Under the pieces are notes generated by a model that saw only the letters and a list, made by a program, of their open reading frames with translations, made no database searches and was not told the origin of the DNA. This document shows, piece after piece, positions 52,827-61,702 of a stretch of DNA of 64,000 nucleotides (its first letter is position 1; each line of letters opens with the position of its first letter). A program made the translations under genes and the position numbers. This stretch comes from an uncultured Lachnospiraceae bacterium (lineage in GTDB: Bacteria > Bacillota > Clostridia > Lachnospirales > Lachnospiraceae), in contig CAKRJY010000003.1 in assembly GCA_934352055.1 (NCBI GenBank), positions 1 through 64,000 of the forward strand, given 5' to 3'.

Positions 52827-53783
52827 ATGCAATTAGATCTGGAATTGCAAAATATAAAAAGTGTTGCAATTGCAGGACATATCCGACCGGATGGAGATTG
52901 TGTCGGATCCTGCCTTGCAACGTATAACTATATCCGTACGTATTACCCTACGGTAGATGTGCGTGTATTCTTGGAACCGATTCCGACAATTTTTCATTTT
53001 TTACAGGGGGCAGATCGTATCTGTGATGCAACTTCCTGCGATGATGTGTTTGAACTGTGTATTGTTTTGGACTGCGGAGATGCGAATCGTTTGGGAGATG
53101 CAATCAAATTCTTCCATTCAGCAAAAAAAACAATATGTATTGATCATCATGTAAGTAATCAGGCATTTGCACAAAAAAATAAGATTGTAGCTGATGCATC
53201 TTCTGCGAGCGAACTTGTTTATGATACGATGGATCCGGACAAGGTGACAAAGGAGATTGCGGAATGTATTTATACCGGTTTGATTCATGATACCGGTGTG
53301 TTTCAATATGGTTGTACATCGAGTCATACCATGCAGATTGCAGGGCGTCTGATGGATCTTGGAATCGATTATCCATCTATTGTAGATAAGACCTTCTACG
53401 AAAAAACATATGCGCAGAATAAGGTGATGGGACAAGCATTATTAAATAGTCGTCTCTACGAAGATGCCGGATGTATTGCATCGGTGATTTCACAGGAAGA
53501 GATGCATCAGTTTGGCGTATTGCCAAAGCATCTGGATGGAATTGTCAGCCAGCTGCGTATTACAAAAGAAGCGGATGTCGCAATCTTTTTGTATGGTTTA
53601 GAGCCGGGCAGCTACAAGGTGAGCACCCGTTGTAAATCAGATGTAGTGGATTTGTCAAAATTAGCTGTCAAATATCATGGTGGCGGACACAAAAAAGCAG
53701 CTGGATTTACAGTAGAAGGTGATGATCCATGGGCATTGATCGATGGAATTGTATCGGATGTAAAAGAGCAGTTAATGCAATAG
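52827..53783 (+). CDS. nrnA: DHH-family oligoribonuclease / pAp phosphatase NrnA
   Basis: The 318-residue phosphoesterase has DHH motifs GHIRPDGDCVGS, VLDCGDANRLGD and IDHHVSN, and the DHHA1 motif GGGHKKAAGF. NrnA degrades short RNA and 3'-phosphoadenosine 5'-phosphate. It lies between rbfA and truB, as in many Firmicutes, with AGGAGG upstream. Confidence 0.93.
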   Translation: MQLDLELQNIKSVAIAGHIRPDGDCVGSCLATYNYIRTYYPTVDVRVFLEPIPTIFHFLQGADRICDATSCDDVFELCIVLDCGDANRLGDAIKFFHSAKKTICIDHHVSNQAFAQKNKIVADASSASELVYDTMDPDKVTKEIAECIYTGLIHDTGVFQYGCTSSHTMQIAGRLMDLGIDYPSIVDKTFYEKTYAQNKVMGQALLNSRLYEDAGCIASVISQEEMHQFGVLPKHLDGIVSQLRITKEADVAIFLYGLEPGSYKVSTRCKSDVVDLSKLAVKYHGGGHKKAAGFTVEGDDPWALIDGIVSDVKEQLMQ

Positions 53784-53790
53784 GAATTTT

Positions 53791-54693
53791 ATGAAAAGTG
53801 GAATTATAAATGTTTACAAGGAAGCCGGGTTTACTTCGTTTGATGTTGTTGCGAAGATGCGCGGCATCCTTCATGTAAAAAAGATAGGACATACGGGAAC
53901 ATTGGATCCGGATGCAACGGGCGTACTTCCGGTATGCATTGGTAAGGCAACAAAAGTATGTGATCTTTTGACGGATAAAGATAAAACATATCAGGCTATC
54001 ATGCGTTTAGGCGTTGTGACGGATACGCAGGATATGACAGGGACTGTTTTAGAGGAACATGAAGTACAGCTGACAGAAGAAGTTGTGCAACAGACGATAG
54101 CTGGATTTGTTGGAGAAATCCAACAAGTGCCGCCTATGTATTCGGCGTTGAAAGTAAATGGGCAAAAATTATGTGATCTGGCAAGAAAAGGTATTGAAGT
54201 AGAACGCAAGGCACGTCCGGTTACGATATATGAGATTATCGTTGATAAAATCGAATTTCCATTGGTGACGATGACCGTACATTGTTCAAAAGGGACTTAT
54301 ATCCGTACACTTTGTGATGATATCGGAAAAGCACTGGGGTGTGGTGCCTGCATGGAAAAACTTGTGCGTACGAAAGTCTCTTCATTTTCTCTGGAAAATA
54401 GCGTAAAACTTTCGGATATAGAATGTGCGGTAAAAGATGGTACGATTGAGGATTTGATCTTACCAATTGATGAAGGTTTTTCTACTTATCCAAAGGTTGT
54501 AGCTAAGGCAGAGGCAGACAAAAAGCTGACCAATGGAAATGCAATAGAAATTACGCAGATGGCAGACGAGCAATTGACGGTTTTGGAGGGAGAACAGGTG
54601 CGTATGTACTTGTCGAACGGCCAATTTGTGGGAATATATTATGTGAAAGGGCATCAATTTGTTTTGCAAAAGATGTTTTTGGAGAAGGAATGA
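53791..54693 (+). CDS. truB: tRNA pseudouridine(55) synthase TruB
   Basis: The 300-residue enzyme makes pseudouridine at position 55 of tRNA. It has GHTGTLDPDATGVLPVCIGKATK with the catalytic Asp, YSALKVNGQKLCDLAR, and CSKGTYIRTLCDDIG. A PUA-like domain closes the chain. The ATGA overlap with ribF shows coupled translation. Confidence 0.96.
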   Translation: MKSGIINVYKEAGFTSFDVVAKMRGILHVKKIGHTGTLDPDATGVLPVCIGKATKVCDLLTDKDKTYQAIMRLGVVTDTQDMTGTVLEEHEVQLTEEVVQQTIAGFVGEIQQVPPMYSALKVNGQKLCDLARKGIEVERKARPVTIYEIIVDKIEFPLVTMTVHCSKGTYIRTLCDDIGKALGCGACMEKLVRTKVSSFSLENSVKLSDIECAVKDGTIEDLILPIDEGFSTYPKVVAKAEADKKLTNGNAIEITQMADEQLTVLEGEQVRMYLSNGQFVGIYYVKGHQFVLQKMFLEKE

Positions 54694-55607
54694 AAATCTT
54701 AAAATCTCTTGTTCATGAAACAATTGAAGAAAATACAGCAGTAACCGTAGGAAAGTTTGATGGTATTCATAAAGGACATGAACTTTTGACACAGAAATTG
54801 CGCGAACAAAAAAAAGAAGGTTTGGCATCCTGTGTACTTACCTTTGATGTTTCACCTCGCATTCGTTTAGAAAAGGATATGACAAAGCTTTTGATCACGA
54901 ATGCCGAAAGAGAGCATATTTTTGAAGCTGAAGAAATGGATTATCTTGCACAATGTCCTTTTGCAGATGAAATCATGTGTTTGGAACCGGAAGAATTTAT
55001 TCGTTTGCTCGTAGAAAACTATCATATGCGCTATATGGTTTGTGGAACAGATTTTTCTTTTGGCCGTATGGGCAGAGGGAATGTTATCATGCTGCAGGAA
55101 CTGGCAAAGACATATGGTTTTACTTTGGAAGTGCTGGAAAAATTACAGCAGGATCATAGAGACATCAGCAGTACTTATGTACGCGAAGAGATTGCTGCCG
55201 GTCATATAGAAAAAGGGAATGAATTGCTTGGTTATGAATATTTTGTCTGGGGAAAGGTTGTGCATGGTTTTCATCTGGGAAGTAAAATGGGCATGCCGAC
55301 CATCAATTTGATTCCGCCGGAAGATAAATTGTTACCAAAGAATGGGGTTTATGTAACACGAATTGAAATCGATCATCATGTGTATCACGGTGTCACAAAT
55401 GTAGGAGTGAAACCTACAGTTACGGGGGAGAATCGGATGGGCATAGAAACACATATTTTAGATTTCAATCAGGATGTATATGAAAAAGAAGTTCGTGTTG
55501 TTTTTTTGAAACATTTGCGTGATGAAATAAAATTCGAAAATGTAGATGCATTGTTTCAACAGATCGCAAGTGATAAACAGGAAGCTTTACATTATTTTAA
55601 TTGTTAA
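54690..55607 (+). CDS. ribF: Bifunctional riboflavin kinase / FAD synthetase
   Basis: The 305-residue enzyme makes FMN and FAD. The N-terminal nucleotidyltransferase has TVGKFDGIHKGHE, CGTDFSFG and ISSTYVREEI. The C-terminal kinase has GKVVHGFHLGSKMGMPTINL and NGVYVT. It ends the nusA-infB operon, with its start overlapping truB by four bases. Confidence 0.96.
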   Translation: MKILKSLVHETIEENTAVTVGKFDGIHKGHELLTQKLREQKKEGLASCVLTFDVSPRIRLEKDMTKLLITNAEREHIFEAEEMDYLAQCPFADEIMCLEPEEFIRLLVENYHMRYMVCGTDFSFGRMGRGNVIMLQELAKTYGFTLEVLEKLQQDHRDISSTYVREEIAAGHIEKGNELLGYEYFVWGKVVHGFHLGSKMGMPTINLIPPEDKLLPKNGVYVTRIEIDHHVYHGVTNVGVKPTVTGENRMGIETHILDFNQDVYEKEVRVVFLKHLRDEIKFENVDALFQQIASDKQEALHYFNC

Positions 55608-55609
55608 CA

Positions 55610-55650
55610 TGTTATATAAATGTTATAAATATATGTTACATAAATGTTAC
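55610..55650 (+). promoter_or_regulatory. Two WalR-like (TGTWAH-N5-TGTWAH) direct repeats
   Basis: TGTTAT-ATAAA-TGTTAT (55610-55626) and TGTTAC-ATAAA-TGTTAC (55634-55650) each match the direct-repeat box of the WalR (YycF) response regulator. Half-sites are 11 bases apart, and the second box ends 7 bases before the -35. Read on the other strand they also resemble PhoP boxes (TTHACA-type), so the regulator is inferred mainly from the cell-wall hydrolase downstream. Confidence 0.65.
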
Positions 55651-55657
55651 AAAAATA

Positions 55658-55686
55658 TTGACAGGTGAAATATGTTTTGCTATAAT
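55658..55686 (+). promoter_or_regulatory. Consensus sigma-A promoter for the NlpC/P60 gene
   Basis: TTGACA (55658-55663), a 17-base spacer and TATAAT (55681-55686) match the consensus at every position. TGC before the -10 adds an extended element. It is the best vegetative promoter seen in the window. Confidence 0.92.
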
Positions 55687-55692
55687 TCGAAA

Positions 55693-55722
55693 AAGACAGT
55701 AGAAATGCTACTGTCTTTTCTT
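55693..55722 (+). terminator. Hairpin at the expected transcript start of the NlpC/P60 gene
   Basis: AAGACAGTAG (55693-55702) and CTACTGTCTT (55708-55717) form a perfect 10-bp stem, followed by TTCTT. Transcription from the promoter just upstream would begin at or within the left arm. It can therefore be a 5' stabilising hairpin, an early attenuator, or the terminator of ribF. Confidence 0.6.
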
Positions 55723-55789
55723 AATGTAAAGAACATTTCAATGTTATTTGTTTTGCAGAGTGTATTGGGTTTTTAGGTAGGAGGTTATT

Positions 55790-56833
55790 GTGAAAAAACG
55801 ATTGATCAGTGCTGTTTCCGTTGCATGTATCGGATGTATGGTATTTACGTTTTGCTATCGTACAGATAGCAATAAAATGAAAGGATTGACAGCAGGAATC
55901 GTGTCATCTGCAGTTGTGAATGTTGATGAGGCGGCAGAGACGCCACAGGTAACAGGCGCAGAGGTTGCAATGACAGGTACAACACAATTAGATACCTTTG
56001 GTTATACAAATTTAGGACTTGCAAATGTAGAAGGCAACATTAATATCCGGGAAGCAGCTTCTACAGATGCTTCTATGGTTGGTAAGCTGCCGGAAAATGC
56101 AGGATGTGAAATCCTTGGTGTAGAAGGTGATTGGACGCATATCTCTTCCGGAGAAGTAGAAGGATATGTGCTATCCGAATATTTATTGACAGGAGATGCT
56201 GCTATTGCAAAAGCAAACGAAGTGGCACGTTATACAGCTACCGTGAATACGGATTCTTTGCGTGTCCGTTTGGAGCCAAACACAACATCAGAGATCTTAG
56301 CTACGATGCCACAGGGAGAAGAGCTTGAAATCGTCTCAGAGACAGATGGTTGGGTGCAGGTCAATATTGATGGTGAATATGGCTATGTTAGCGGTGAATT
56401 TGTTACTTGTGCAACGACACTTCCAGACGCTATGACTATGTCAGAAGCAAGATATGGTGAAGGTGTGTCAGATGTGCGTGTAGATCTTGTAAATTATGCG
56501 ACACAGTTTGTCGGTAATCCATATGTCTGGGGTGGAACGAGCCTGACCAGAGGTGCAGATTGTTCCGGTTTTGTGTTATCTGTTTACGCAAAATATGGAT
56601 ATGGTTTGCCTCATTCTTCCAGAGCACAGGCAAATTGCGGTACCCGCATCAGCACATCAGAGTTAAAGCCGGGTGATTTGTTATTCTATGGAAGCGGAAA
56701 GAGCATCAGCCATGTTGCTATTTATATTGGCGGAGGTCAGATTGTACACGCAAGTACAGAGCGCACCGGTATTATTATTTCCAGCGCATTTAACAGATCT
56801 CCGATCTGCTGTACAAGATTAATTAACGATTAA
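55790..56833 (+). CDS. Secreted NlpC/P60 peptidoglycan hydrolase with two SH3 domains
   Basis: GTG start after GGAGG. The 347-residue protein has an N-terminal signal or anchor helix (about 5-24), two bacterial SH3 domains (about 75-135: GNINIREAASTDASMVGKL; 147-210: TDSLRVRLEPNTTSEILATM) and an NlpC/P60 domain (about 225-345). The catalytic Cys is in GADCSGFVLSVY and the His in SHVAIYIGGG. Such enzymes cut the gamma-D-Glu to diamino-acid bond in wall peptides. It is a single gene with its own strong promoter and WalR-like boxes. Confidence 0.93.
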   Translation: MKKRLISAVSVACIGCMVFTFCYRTDSNKMKGLTAGIVSSAVVNVDEAAETPQVTGAEVAMTGTTQLDTFGYTNLGLANVEGNINIREAASTDASMVGKLPENAGCEILGVEGDWTHISSGEVEGYVLSEYLLTGDAAIAKANEVARYTATVNTDSLRVRLEPNTTSEILATMPQGEELEIVSETDGWVQVNIDGEYGYVSGEFVTCATTLPDAMTMSEARYGEGVSDVRVDLVNYATQFVGNPYVWGGTSLTRGADCSGFVLSVYAKYGYGLPHSSRAQANCGTRISTSELKPGDLLFYGSGKSISHVAIYIGGGQIVHASTERTGIIISSAFNRSPICCTRLIND

Positions 56834-56863
56834 AAGTTATAGCTAAGTTATAAAATAAATATC

Positions 56864-56892
56864 TTTACAAGGTTAGTACCCTATGGTACAAT
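56864..56892 (+). promoter_or_regulatory. Promoter of rpsO
   Basis: TTTACA (56864-56869), 17 bases, then TACAAT (56887-56892), with TGG giving an extended -10. Confidence 0.78.
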
Positions 56893-56898
56893 ATGCAA

Positions 56899-56980
56899 GT
56901 ATGATTTTACCCGTATTCGGTATTTGGAAACTCCGACCTTATGCTGAGTACAGGCGTATGATATTTTAGGAGGTAGAAAA
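56899..56980 (+). promoter_or_regulatory. Structured rpsO leader, candidate S15 autoregulatory site
   Basis: The 80-base leader can form TCGG/CCGA (56917-56935) and a second stem TATGCTG with CAGGCGTA (56940-56958, one bulged G, AGTA loop) just before the ribosome binding site AGGAGG. S15 represses its own mRNA through varied leader structures in many bacteria. Use of this one is inference. Confidence 0.5.
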
Positions 56981-57247
56981 ATGATTTCAAAAGAAAAGAA
57001 AACAGCAATTATGGAAGAATACGCTAGAACACCTGGTGATACAGGTTCACCGGAAGTTCAGGTAGCAGTTCTTACAGCAAGAATTCAGGAATTAACTGAG
57101 CATCTGAAAGAGAATCCTAAGGATCACCACTCAAGACGTGGTATGCTTAAGATGATTGGTAAGAGACGTAATCTCTTAGCATATCTTAAGGATGTTGATA
57201 TCGAAAGATATCGTTCTTTGATTGAGCGTTTAGGCTTAAGAAAATAA
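56981..57247 (+). CDS. rpsO: 30S ribosomal protein S15
   Basis: The 88-residue protein has the S15 signature: TGSPEVQVAVLTARIQELTEHLKEN, shortened here to GSPEVQVAVLTARI, and HSRRGMLKMIGKRRNLLAYL. It binds 16S rRNA early in assembly. It lies before pnp, as in many bacteria, with a terminator between. Confidence 0.98.
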   Translation: MISKEKKTAIMEEYARTPGDTGSPEVQVAVLTARIQELTEHLKENPKDHHSRRGMLKMIGKRRNLLAYLKDVDIERYRSLIERLGLRK

Positions 57248-57259
57248 TTTTGCTTGTAT

Positions 57260-57290
57260 GGGCGGGGTAGTTTGCTATTCCGCCCAATTT
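57260..57290 (+). terminator. Rho-independent terminator after rpsO
   Basis: GGGCGGGGTAG (57260-57270) pairs with CTATTCCGCCC (57275-57285), with G-T pairs, around TTTG, followed by AATTTTT. Confidence 0.85.
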
Positions 57291-57329
57291 TTCGAATGAG
57301 AAAATCCCATAGCATTGTTTTGGTTAAAT

Positions 57330-57404
57330 GACAGCAGAAGTATCCGAGACCACTGATAAATCCCTGTGTTAATAGAGCTTTATCAGTAGTTTCGGGTTCC
57401 TGTC
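57330..57404 (+). promoter_or_regulatory. Long hairpin in the pnp leader
   Basis: CTGATAAA (57353-57360) pairs with TTTATCAG (57379-57386). The helix continues outward through CCGAGAC/GTTTCGG with one mismatch, and GACAG/CTGTC (57330-57334, 57400-57404) closes the base. The loop is about 18 bases. A long duplex upstream of pnp recalls the RNase III-processed leader that lets PNPase repress itself in enterobacteria; that parallel is inference. Confidence 0.6.
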
Positions 57405-57432
57405 TTAACAATAAAGAATAAGGAGATATGAA

Positions 57433-59517
57433 ATGACAAAGACATTTACAATGGAACTGGCCGGCAGAACTTTGCGTGTTGATGTAGGTCGTGTGGCAGC
57501 ACAGGCAAATGGTGCAGCATTTATTCAGTATGGCGAAACAACTGTACTTTCTACAGCAACAGCATCAGAAAAGCCAAGAGAAGGTATTGATTTCTTCCCA
57601 CTGAGTGTGGAATTTGAAGAAAAGTTATATTCTGTAGGAAAAATCCCGGGTGGATTTAATAAGAGAGAAGGAAAGGCATCTGAGAACTCTGTTCTTACAG
57701 CGCGTGTTATCGACCGCCCGATGCGTCCGCTTTTCCCAAAGGATTATCGTAATGATGTAACATTAAATAACATGGTTATGAGCGTGGATCCGGAAGCTCG
57801 TCCAGAACTTGTTGCTATGCTTGGTGCAGCAATTTCTACATGTATTTCAGATATCCCATTTGATGGACCTTGTGCTATGACACAGGTTGGTATGATGGAT
57901 GGTGAATTTATTATCAATCCTTCACAGGCACAGTGGGACAATGGTGATTTGAAGCTTACAGTAGCATCAACATCACAGAAAGTAATTATGATTGAAGCGG
58001 GAGCAAATGAAATCCCAGAAGATAAGATGATTGAAGCTATCTATATGGCTCATGATGTCAACCAGACTATTATTGCATTTATTAATCAGATGGTTGCAGA
58101 AGTTGGTAAGCCAAAACATGCTTATACAAGCTGTGCCATTCCAGAAGAAATGTTTGCAGAAATGCGTCAGATTGTAACACCGGAAGAAATGGAAGAAGCA
58201 GTCTTTACCGATCAGAAGCAGGTGCGTGAAGAGAATATCCGCCAGGTAACTGAGAAATTCGAGGAAGCATTTGCAGATCGTGAAGAGTGGTTAGAAGTTT
58301 TAGGAGAGGCTGTTTACCAGTATCAGAAAAAGACCGTTCGTAAGATGATTTTAAAGGATCATAAGCGTCCGGACGGAAGACGTATTGATCAGATTCGTCC
58401 ACTTGCTGCAGAAGTTGACTTGATTCCTAGAGTTCATGGTTCTGCTATGTTTACACGTGGACAAACACAGATTTGTGATGTTGTTACTTTAGCACCACTT
58501 TCTGAAGTACAAAAGGTAGATGGTCTGGATGAGAATGTAACAGTAAAACGTTACATGCATCATTACAACTTCCCATCATATTCTGTTGGAGAAACAAAGC
58601 CTTCACGTGGACCAGGACGTCGTGAAATTGGACATGGAGCATTGGCAGAGCGTGCATTGATTCCGGTACTTCCTTCTACAGAGGAATTCCCATATGCAAT
58701 CCGTGCCGTATCTGAGACATTTGAGTCTAATGGATCTACATCTATGGCATCTACATGTGCATCTTGTATGGCACTTATGGCTGCAGGTGTTCCAATTAAG
58801 AAAATGGTTGCAGGTATCTCATGTGGATTGGTTACCGGTGATACCGATGATGATTATATTGTACTTACAGATATTCAGGGATTGGAAGACTTCTTTGGTG
58901 ACATGGACTTTAAGGTTACCGGTACAAAAGATGGTATTACAGCAATCCAGATGGATATCAAGATTCATGGTTTGACACGTCCAATCGTAGAAGAAGCAAT
59001 CCGCAGAACGAGAGAAGCAAGATTCTTCATCATGGATGAATGTATGTCAAAGGCTATTGCAGAGCCAAGAGAAAGCGTTGGAAAATATGCACCAAAGATC
59101 ATTCAGATTCAGATTGATCCTGCAAAGATTGGTGATGTTGTAGGTCAGCGTGGAAAGACAATCAATGAAATTATTGAGCGTACAGGTGTTAAGATCGATA
59201 TCACAGATGAAGGAAATGTATCTGTTTGCGGAACAGACCAGGAGAAGATGGACGAAGCTGTTGAAATGATTAAGATTATTACAACAGATTTTGAACAGGG
59301 ACAGATTTTCACTGGTAAAGTTGTAAGCATTAAGGAATTTGGTGCATTCGTTGAATTCGCACCTGGTAAAGAAGGCATGGTTCATATTTCTAAGATTTCG
59401 AAAGAAAGAATTGAGCATGTAGAGGATGTTCTTACACTTGGTGATGTTGTTAAGGTTGTATGCCTTGGCAAGGATAAGATGGGACGTATCAGTTTCTCTA
59501 TCAAAGATGTAAAATAA
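57433..59517 (+). CDS. pnp: Polynucleotide phosphorylase
   Basis: The 694-residue exoribonuclease has two RNase PH domains (the second with FTRGQTQ and the region ETKPSRGPGRREIGHG), an all-helical linker domain, a KH domain (GKTINEIIERTGVKIDI) and an S1 domain (GKVVSIKEFGAFVEF). It degrades RNA with phosphate and is usually part of a degradosome. Length is normal. AGGAGAT lies 7 bases upstream of the ATG. Confidence 0.98.
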   Translation: MTKTFTMELAGRTLRVDVGRVAAQANGAAFIQYGETTVLSTATASEKPREGIDFFPLSVEFEEKLYSVGKIPGGFNKREGKASENSVLTARVIDRPMRPLFPKDYRNDVTLNNMVMSVDPEARPELVAMLGAAISTCISDIPFDGPCAMTQVGMMDGEFIINPSQAQWDNGDLKLTVASTSQKVIMIEAGANEIPEDKMIEAIYMAHDVNQTIIAFINQMVAEVGKPKHAYTSCAIPEEMFAEMRQIVTPEEMEEAVFTDQKQVREENIRQVTEKFEEAFADREEWLEVLGEAVYQYQKKTVRKMILKDHKRPDGRRIDQIRPLAAEVDLIPRVHGSAMFTRGQTQICDVVTLAPLSEVQKVDGLDENVTVKRYMHHYNFPSYSVGETKPSRGPGRREIGHGALAERALIPVLPSTEEFPYAIRAVSETFESNGSTSMASTCASCMALMAAGVPIKKMVAGISCGLVTGDTDDDYIVLTDIQGLEDFFGDMDFKVTGTKDGITAIQMDIKIHGLTRPIVEEAIRRTREARFFIMDECMSKAIAEPRESVGKYAPKIIQIQIDPAKIGDVVGQRGKTINEIIERTGVKIDITDEGNVSVCGTDQEKMDEAVEMIKIITTDFEQGQIFTGKVVSIKEFGAFVEFAPGKEGMVHISKISKERIEHVEDVLTLGDVVKVVCLGKDKMGRISFSIKDVK

Positions 59518-59534
59518 TAACATAGTGAAATAAG

Positions 59535-59571
59535 AGATCTCTGTCGGTTTGAACCGATGGAGGTCTTTTTT
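59535..59571 (+). terminator. Rho-independent terminator after pnp
   Basis: AGATCTCTGTCGG (59535-59547) pairs throughout with CCGATGGAGGTCT (59554-59566), with several G-T pairs, followed by T's. Confidence 0.88.
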
Positions 59572-59601
59572 CATATACTGAAAAAAAGCGAAGAAGTACA
59601 G

Positions 59602-60480
59602 ATGAATCAAGTAAGGCGTTGGATTGGCTTTGAAGAGAAGATGGACGTGATCCGGGATGAGCAACCCAAAATTGGAGTATGTGTTTTGGATAGTGGTATT
59701 GCATCCCATCCGGATTTCGGGCAGCGTATTGTTATGTTTCAGGATTTTGTAGATGGACGTATGAGTTTATATGATGATTATGGACATGGAACCCATATCG
59801 CGGGCATCAGCTCAGGAAATGGTATGCGTTCAAAGGGAAAATACCGTGGAATTGCCGCGCATACCAATCTTGTAGTTGGAAAAGTGCTGAATCAACAAGG
59901 GGATGGTCGGATAGAGGATTTTGTGAAAGCTATTTATTGGTGTATCAAAATGCAAAAGAAATATCATATTCGCATATTAAATATATCCATTGGTTTGATT
60001 AGCAGAGTGGAGCATGAATTACAAGCTGCATTACTAGATGCGGTAGAAATGGCTTGGGATCAAGGAATCGTTATCGTGTGTGCCGCGGGAAATAACGGGC
60101 CTGATCGAGGAAGTGTTACTATTCCTGGAACACAGCCTAAAGTGATTACGGTAGGAAGTGTTGACTATCGTTATAGTGGTTGTACGCCAAGTGACTATAG
60201 TGGACGGGGACCTACAGAAGAATGTGTGAAAAAACCGGAAATCTATGCTCCCGGAAGTAATATTATAAGTTGCAGTAATCAGGGATGGTATAGTCAAAAA
60301 ACGGGAACATCCATGTCGGTTCCTGTAGTAACAGGGGCAATTGCATTACTTTTACAGCAGGAACCGTGGCTTTCACCTGTGGATGTAAAATTGCGCTTAT
60401 ATGAACGGGCGAAAAGATTTTCCTCCGATGGAAACTGGGGAACCATCTATTTGCCATCACTTTTAGAGAAAAGACAGTAA
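59602..60480 (+). CDS. Subtilisin-like serine protease (S8), probably intracellular
   Basis: The ATG at 59602 was chosen because the in-frame ATG at 59557 lies inside the pnp terminator. The 292-residue product has the full triad: Asp in VCVLDSGI, His in GHGTHIAG, Ser in GTSMSVP, and the oxyanion Asn in AAGNNGP. There is no signal peptide and no recognisable propeptide, which fits intracellular subtilisins. The substrate is unknown. It runs toward the minus-strand carboxypeptidase gene, and the two reading frames overlap by 34 bases at their ends. Confidence 0.9.
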   Translation: MNQVRRWIGFEEKMDVIRDEQPKIGVCVLDSGIASHPDFGQRIVMFQDFVDGRMSLYDDYGHGTHIAGISSGNGMRSKGKYRGIAAHTNLVVGKVLNQQGDGRIEDFVKAIYWCIKMQKKYHIRILNISIGLISRVEHELQAALLDAVEMAWDQGIVIVCAAGNNGPDRGSVTIPGTQPKVITVGSVDYRYSGCTPSDYSGRGPTEECVKKPEIYAPGSNIISCSNQGWYSQKTGTSMSVPVVTGAIALLLQQEPWLSPVDVKLRLYERAKRFSSDGNWGTIYLPSLLEKRQ

Positions 60481-61670
60481 GAATATACCATTTGTTTCAA
60501 TGTATCTTTATAACCGGCGGATGCAACGTTCTCGGCTGCCACGACCGGAATAGAACCAATTTTCGTATCTTTTAAGTAATAATCGATACTGCCGATGGTA
60601 TCACCTTTTTTGATAGGTGCAAAAAGCACTGTCGGCAGATTTTTTTTGCTTTTTATTTTGCTAAGATCCTGTTTGTTTTGATCTAAATAGGAAAAATCCT
60701 GTTTTGCAATCGCTAAAATCTGTTCTTTCGTTCCCCTTTTTACCGTGACCAAAAAGGATTGATCTGATGTTTTGTCGTGATAGAGTGCGGCATTGGCAAA
60801 ACCATAGGTAAATAAAGTCTGTGCATCTTTTACACGGTCTTTGGAAGTGGGAGAGGCCATGATGATCGCAATGAGTGTCATGTTGTCTTTTTGAGCAGTG
60901 GCAGAAAGACAGAATTTGGCAACACTTGTAGAACCGGTTTTTAGACCGGTTGCATAGGGATACGATTTGAGTAATTTATTGGTGTTTGTCAGGGTGAATG
61001 GTGTCTGCCCGCGTGCCGTTGTGTGTACAATGTCTTCCTGCCAAGTCTGGCAATAATCATAAATTGCCGGGAAGCGAAGTATGAGTTCCCTGCTTAGGAT
61101 AGCAAGATCTTTGGCACAGGAATAATGTTCGGAAGCATCCAGTCCGCAACAATTTATGAAATGCGTGTTTGTCATACCAAGAGATGCAGCTTTTTTGTTC
61201 ATTTGTGAAACAAATGATTCCTCAGAACCGGCGATGGCTTCTGCCATAGCAACAGATGCATCGTTAGCACTGGCAATACAGATGCATTTTAACAAAGTCT
61301 CTACCGGCTGTACTTCACCGGCTTCTAAAAAAACCTGTGATCCACCCATGGAAGCTGCATGCTCGGAAACAGTGACATCGGTGGAGAGAGATAATTGTCC
61401 CACATCAATGGCTTCAAATATTAGAAGCATGGTCATAACCTTTGTGACGCTTGCCATAGGAAGGGGAGTATCAGCAGCTTTTTCATATAAAACGCCACCG
61501 GTAGTGGCTTCCATTAAAATGGCACTGGGACAACTCAGAGAAAGAACATCTGTATCGGTGTCACAAGTTTCTTCGGCAAAAGTAGGAAGAGGCGGCAGGG
61601 AAAAGAAAAAGGTCAAGGATATGCATAGAGCGAATAAGAATGCAAAGAAAGAGCGCTTTTTGGTATTCAT
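60447..61670 (-). CDS. D-alanyl-D-alanine carboxypeptidase (DacF/PBP5 type)
   Basis: Minus-strand gene starting at ATG 61670 after GAGGTG. The 407-residue secreted enzyme has a signal peptide (about 5-31, ending near TFA-EE), SxxK in MASVTKVM, SxN in ASANDAS, KTG in GLKTGST, and a C-terminal beta domain as in PBP5. It trims the last D-Ala of wall pentapeptides. No clear amphipathic C-terminal anchor is visible. A second carboxypeptidase gene lies at the end of the window beyond scpAB. Confidence 0.93.
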   Translation of the reverse strand: MNTKKRSFFAFLFALCISLTFFFSLPPLPTFAEETCDTDTDVLSLSCPSAILMEATTGGVLYEKAADTPLPMASVTKVMTMLLIFEAIDVGQLSLSTDVTVSEHAASMGGSQVFLEAGEVQPVETLLKCICIASANDASVAMAEAIAGSEESFVSQMNKKAASLGMTNTHFINCCGLDASEHYSCAKDLAILSRELILRFPAIYDYCQTWQEDIVHTTARGQTPFTLTNTNKLLKSYPYATGLKTGSTSVAKFCLSATAQKDNMTLIAIIMASPTSKDRVKDAQTLFTYGFANAALYHDKTSDQSFLVTVKRGTKEQILAIAKQDFSYLDQNKQDLSKIKSKKNLPTVLFAPIKKGDTIGSIDYYLKDTKIGSIPVVAAENVASAGYKDTLKQMVYSYCLFSKSDGK

Positions 61671-61702
61671 CAAAGCACCTCAAAAATAATATTATTACAT
61701 AG

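Noticed and set aside
59557..59601. Upstream ATG for the subtilase
   Set aside because: It lies within the right arm of the pnp terminator and has no ribosome binding site.
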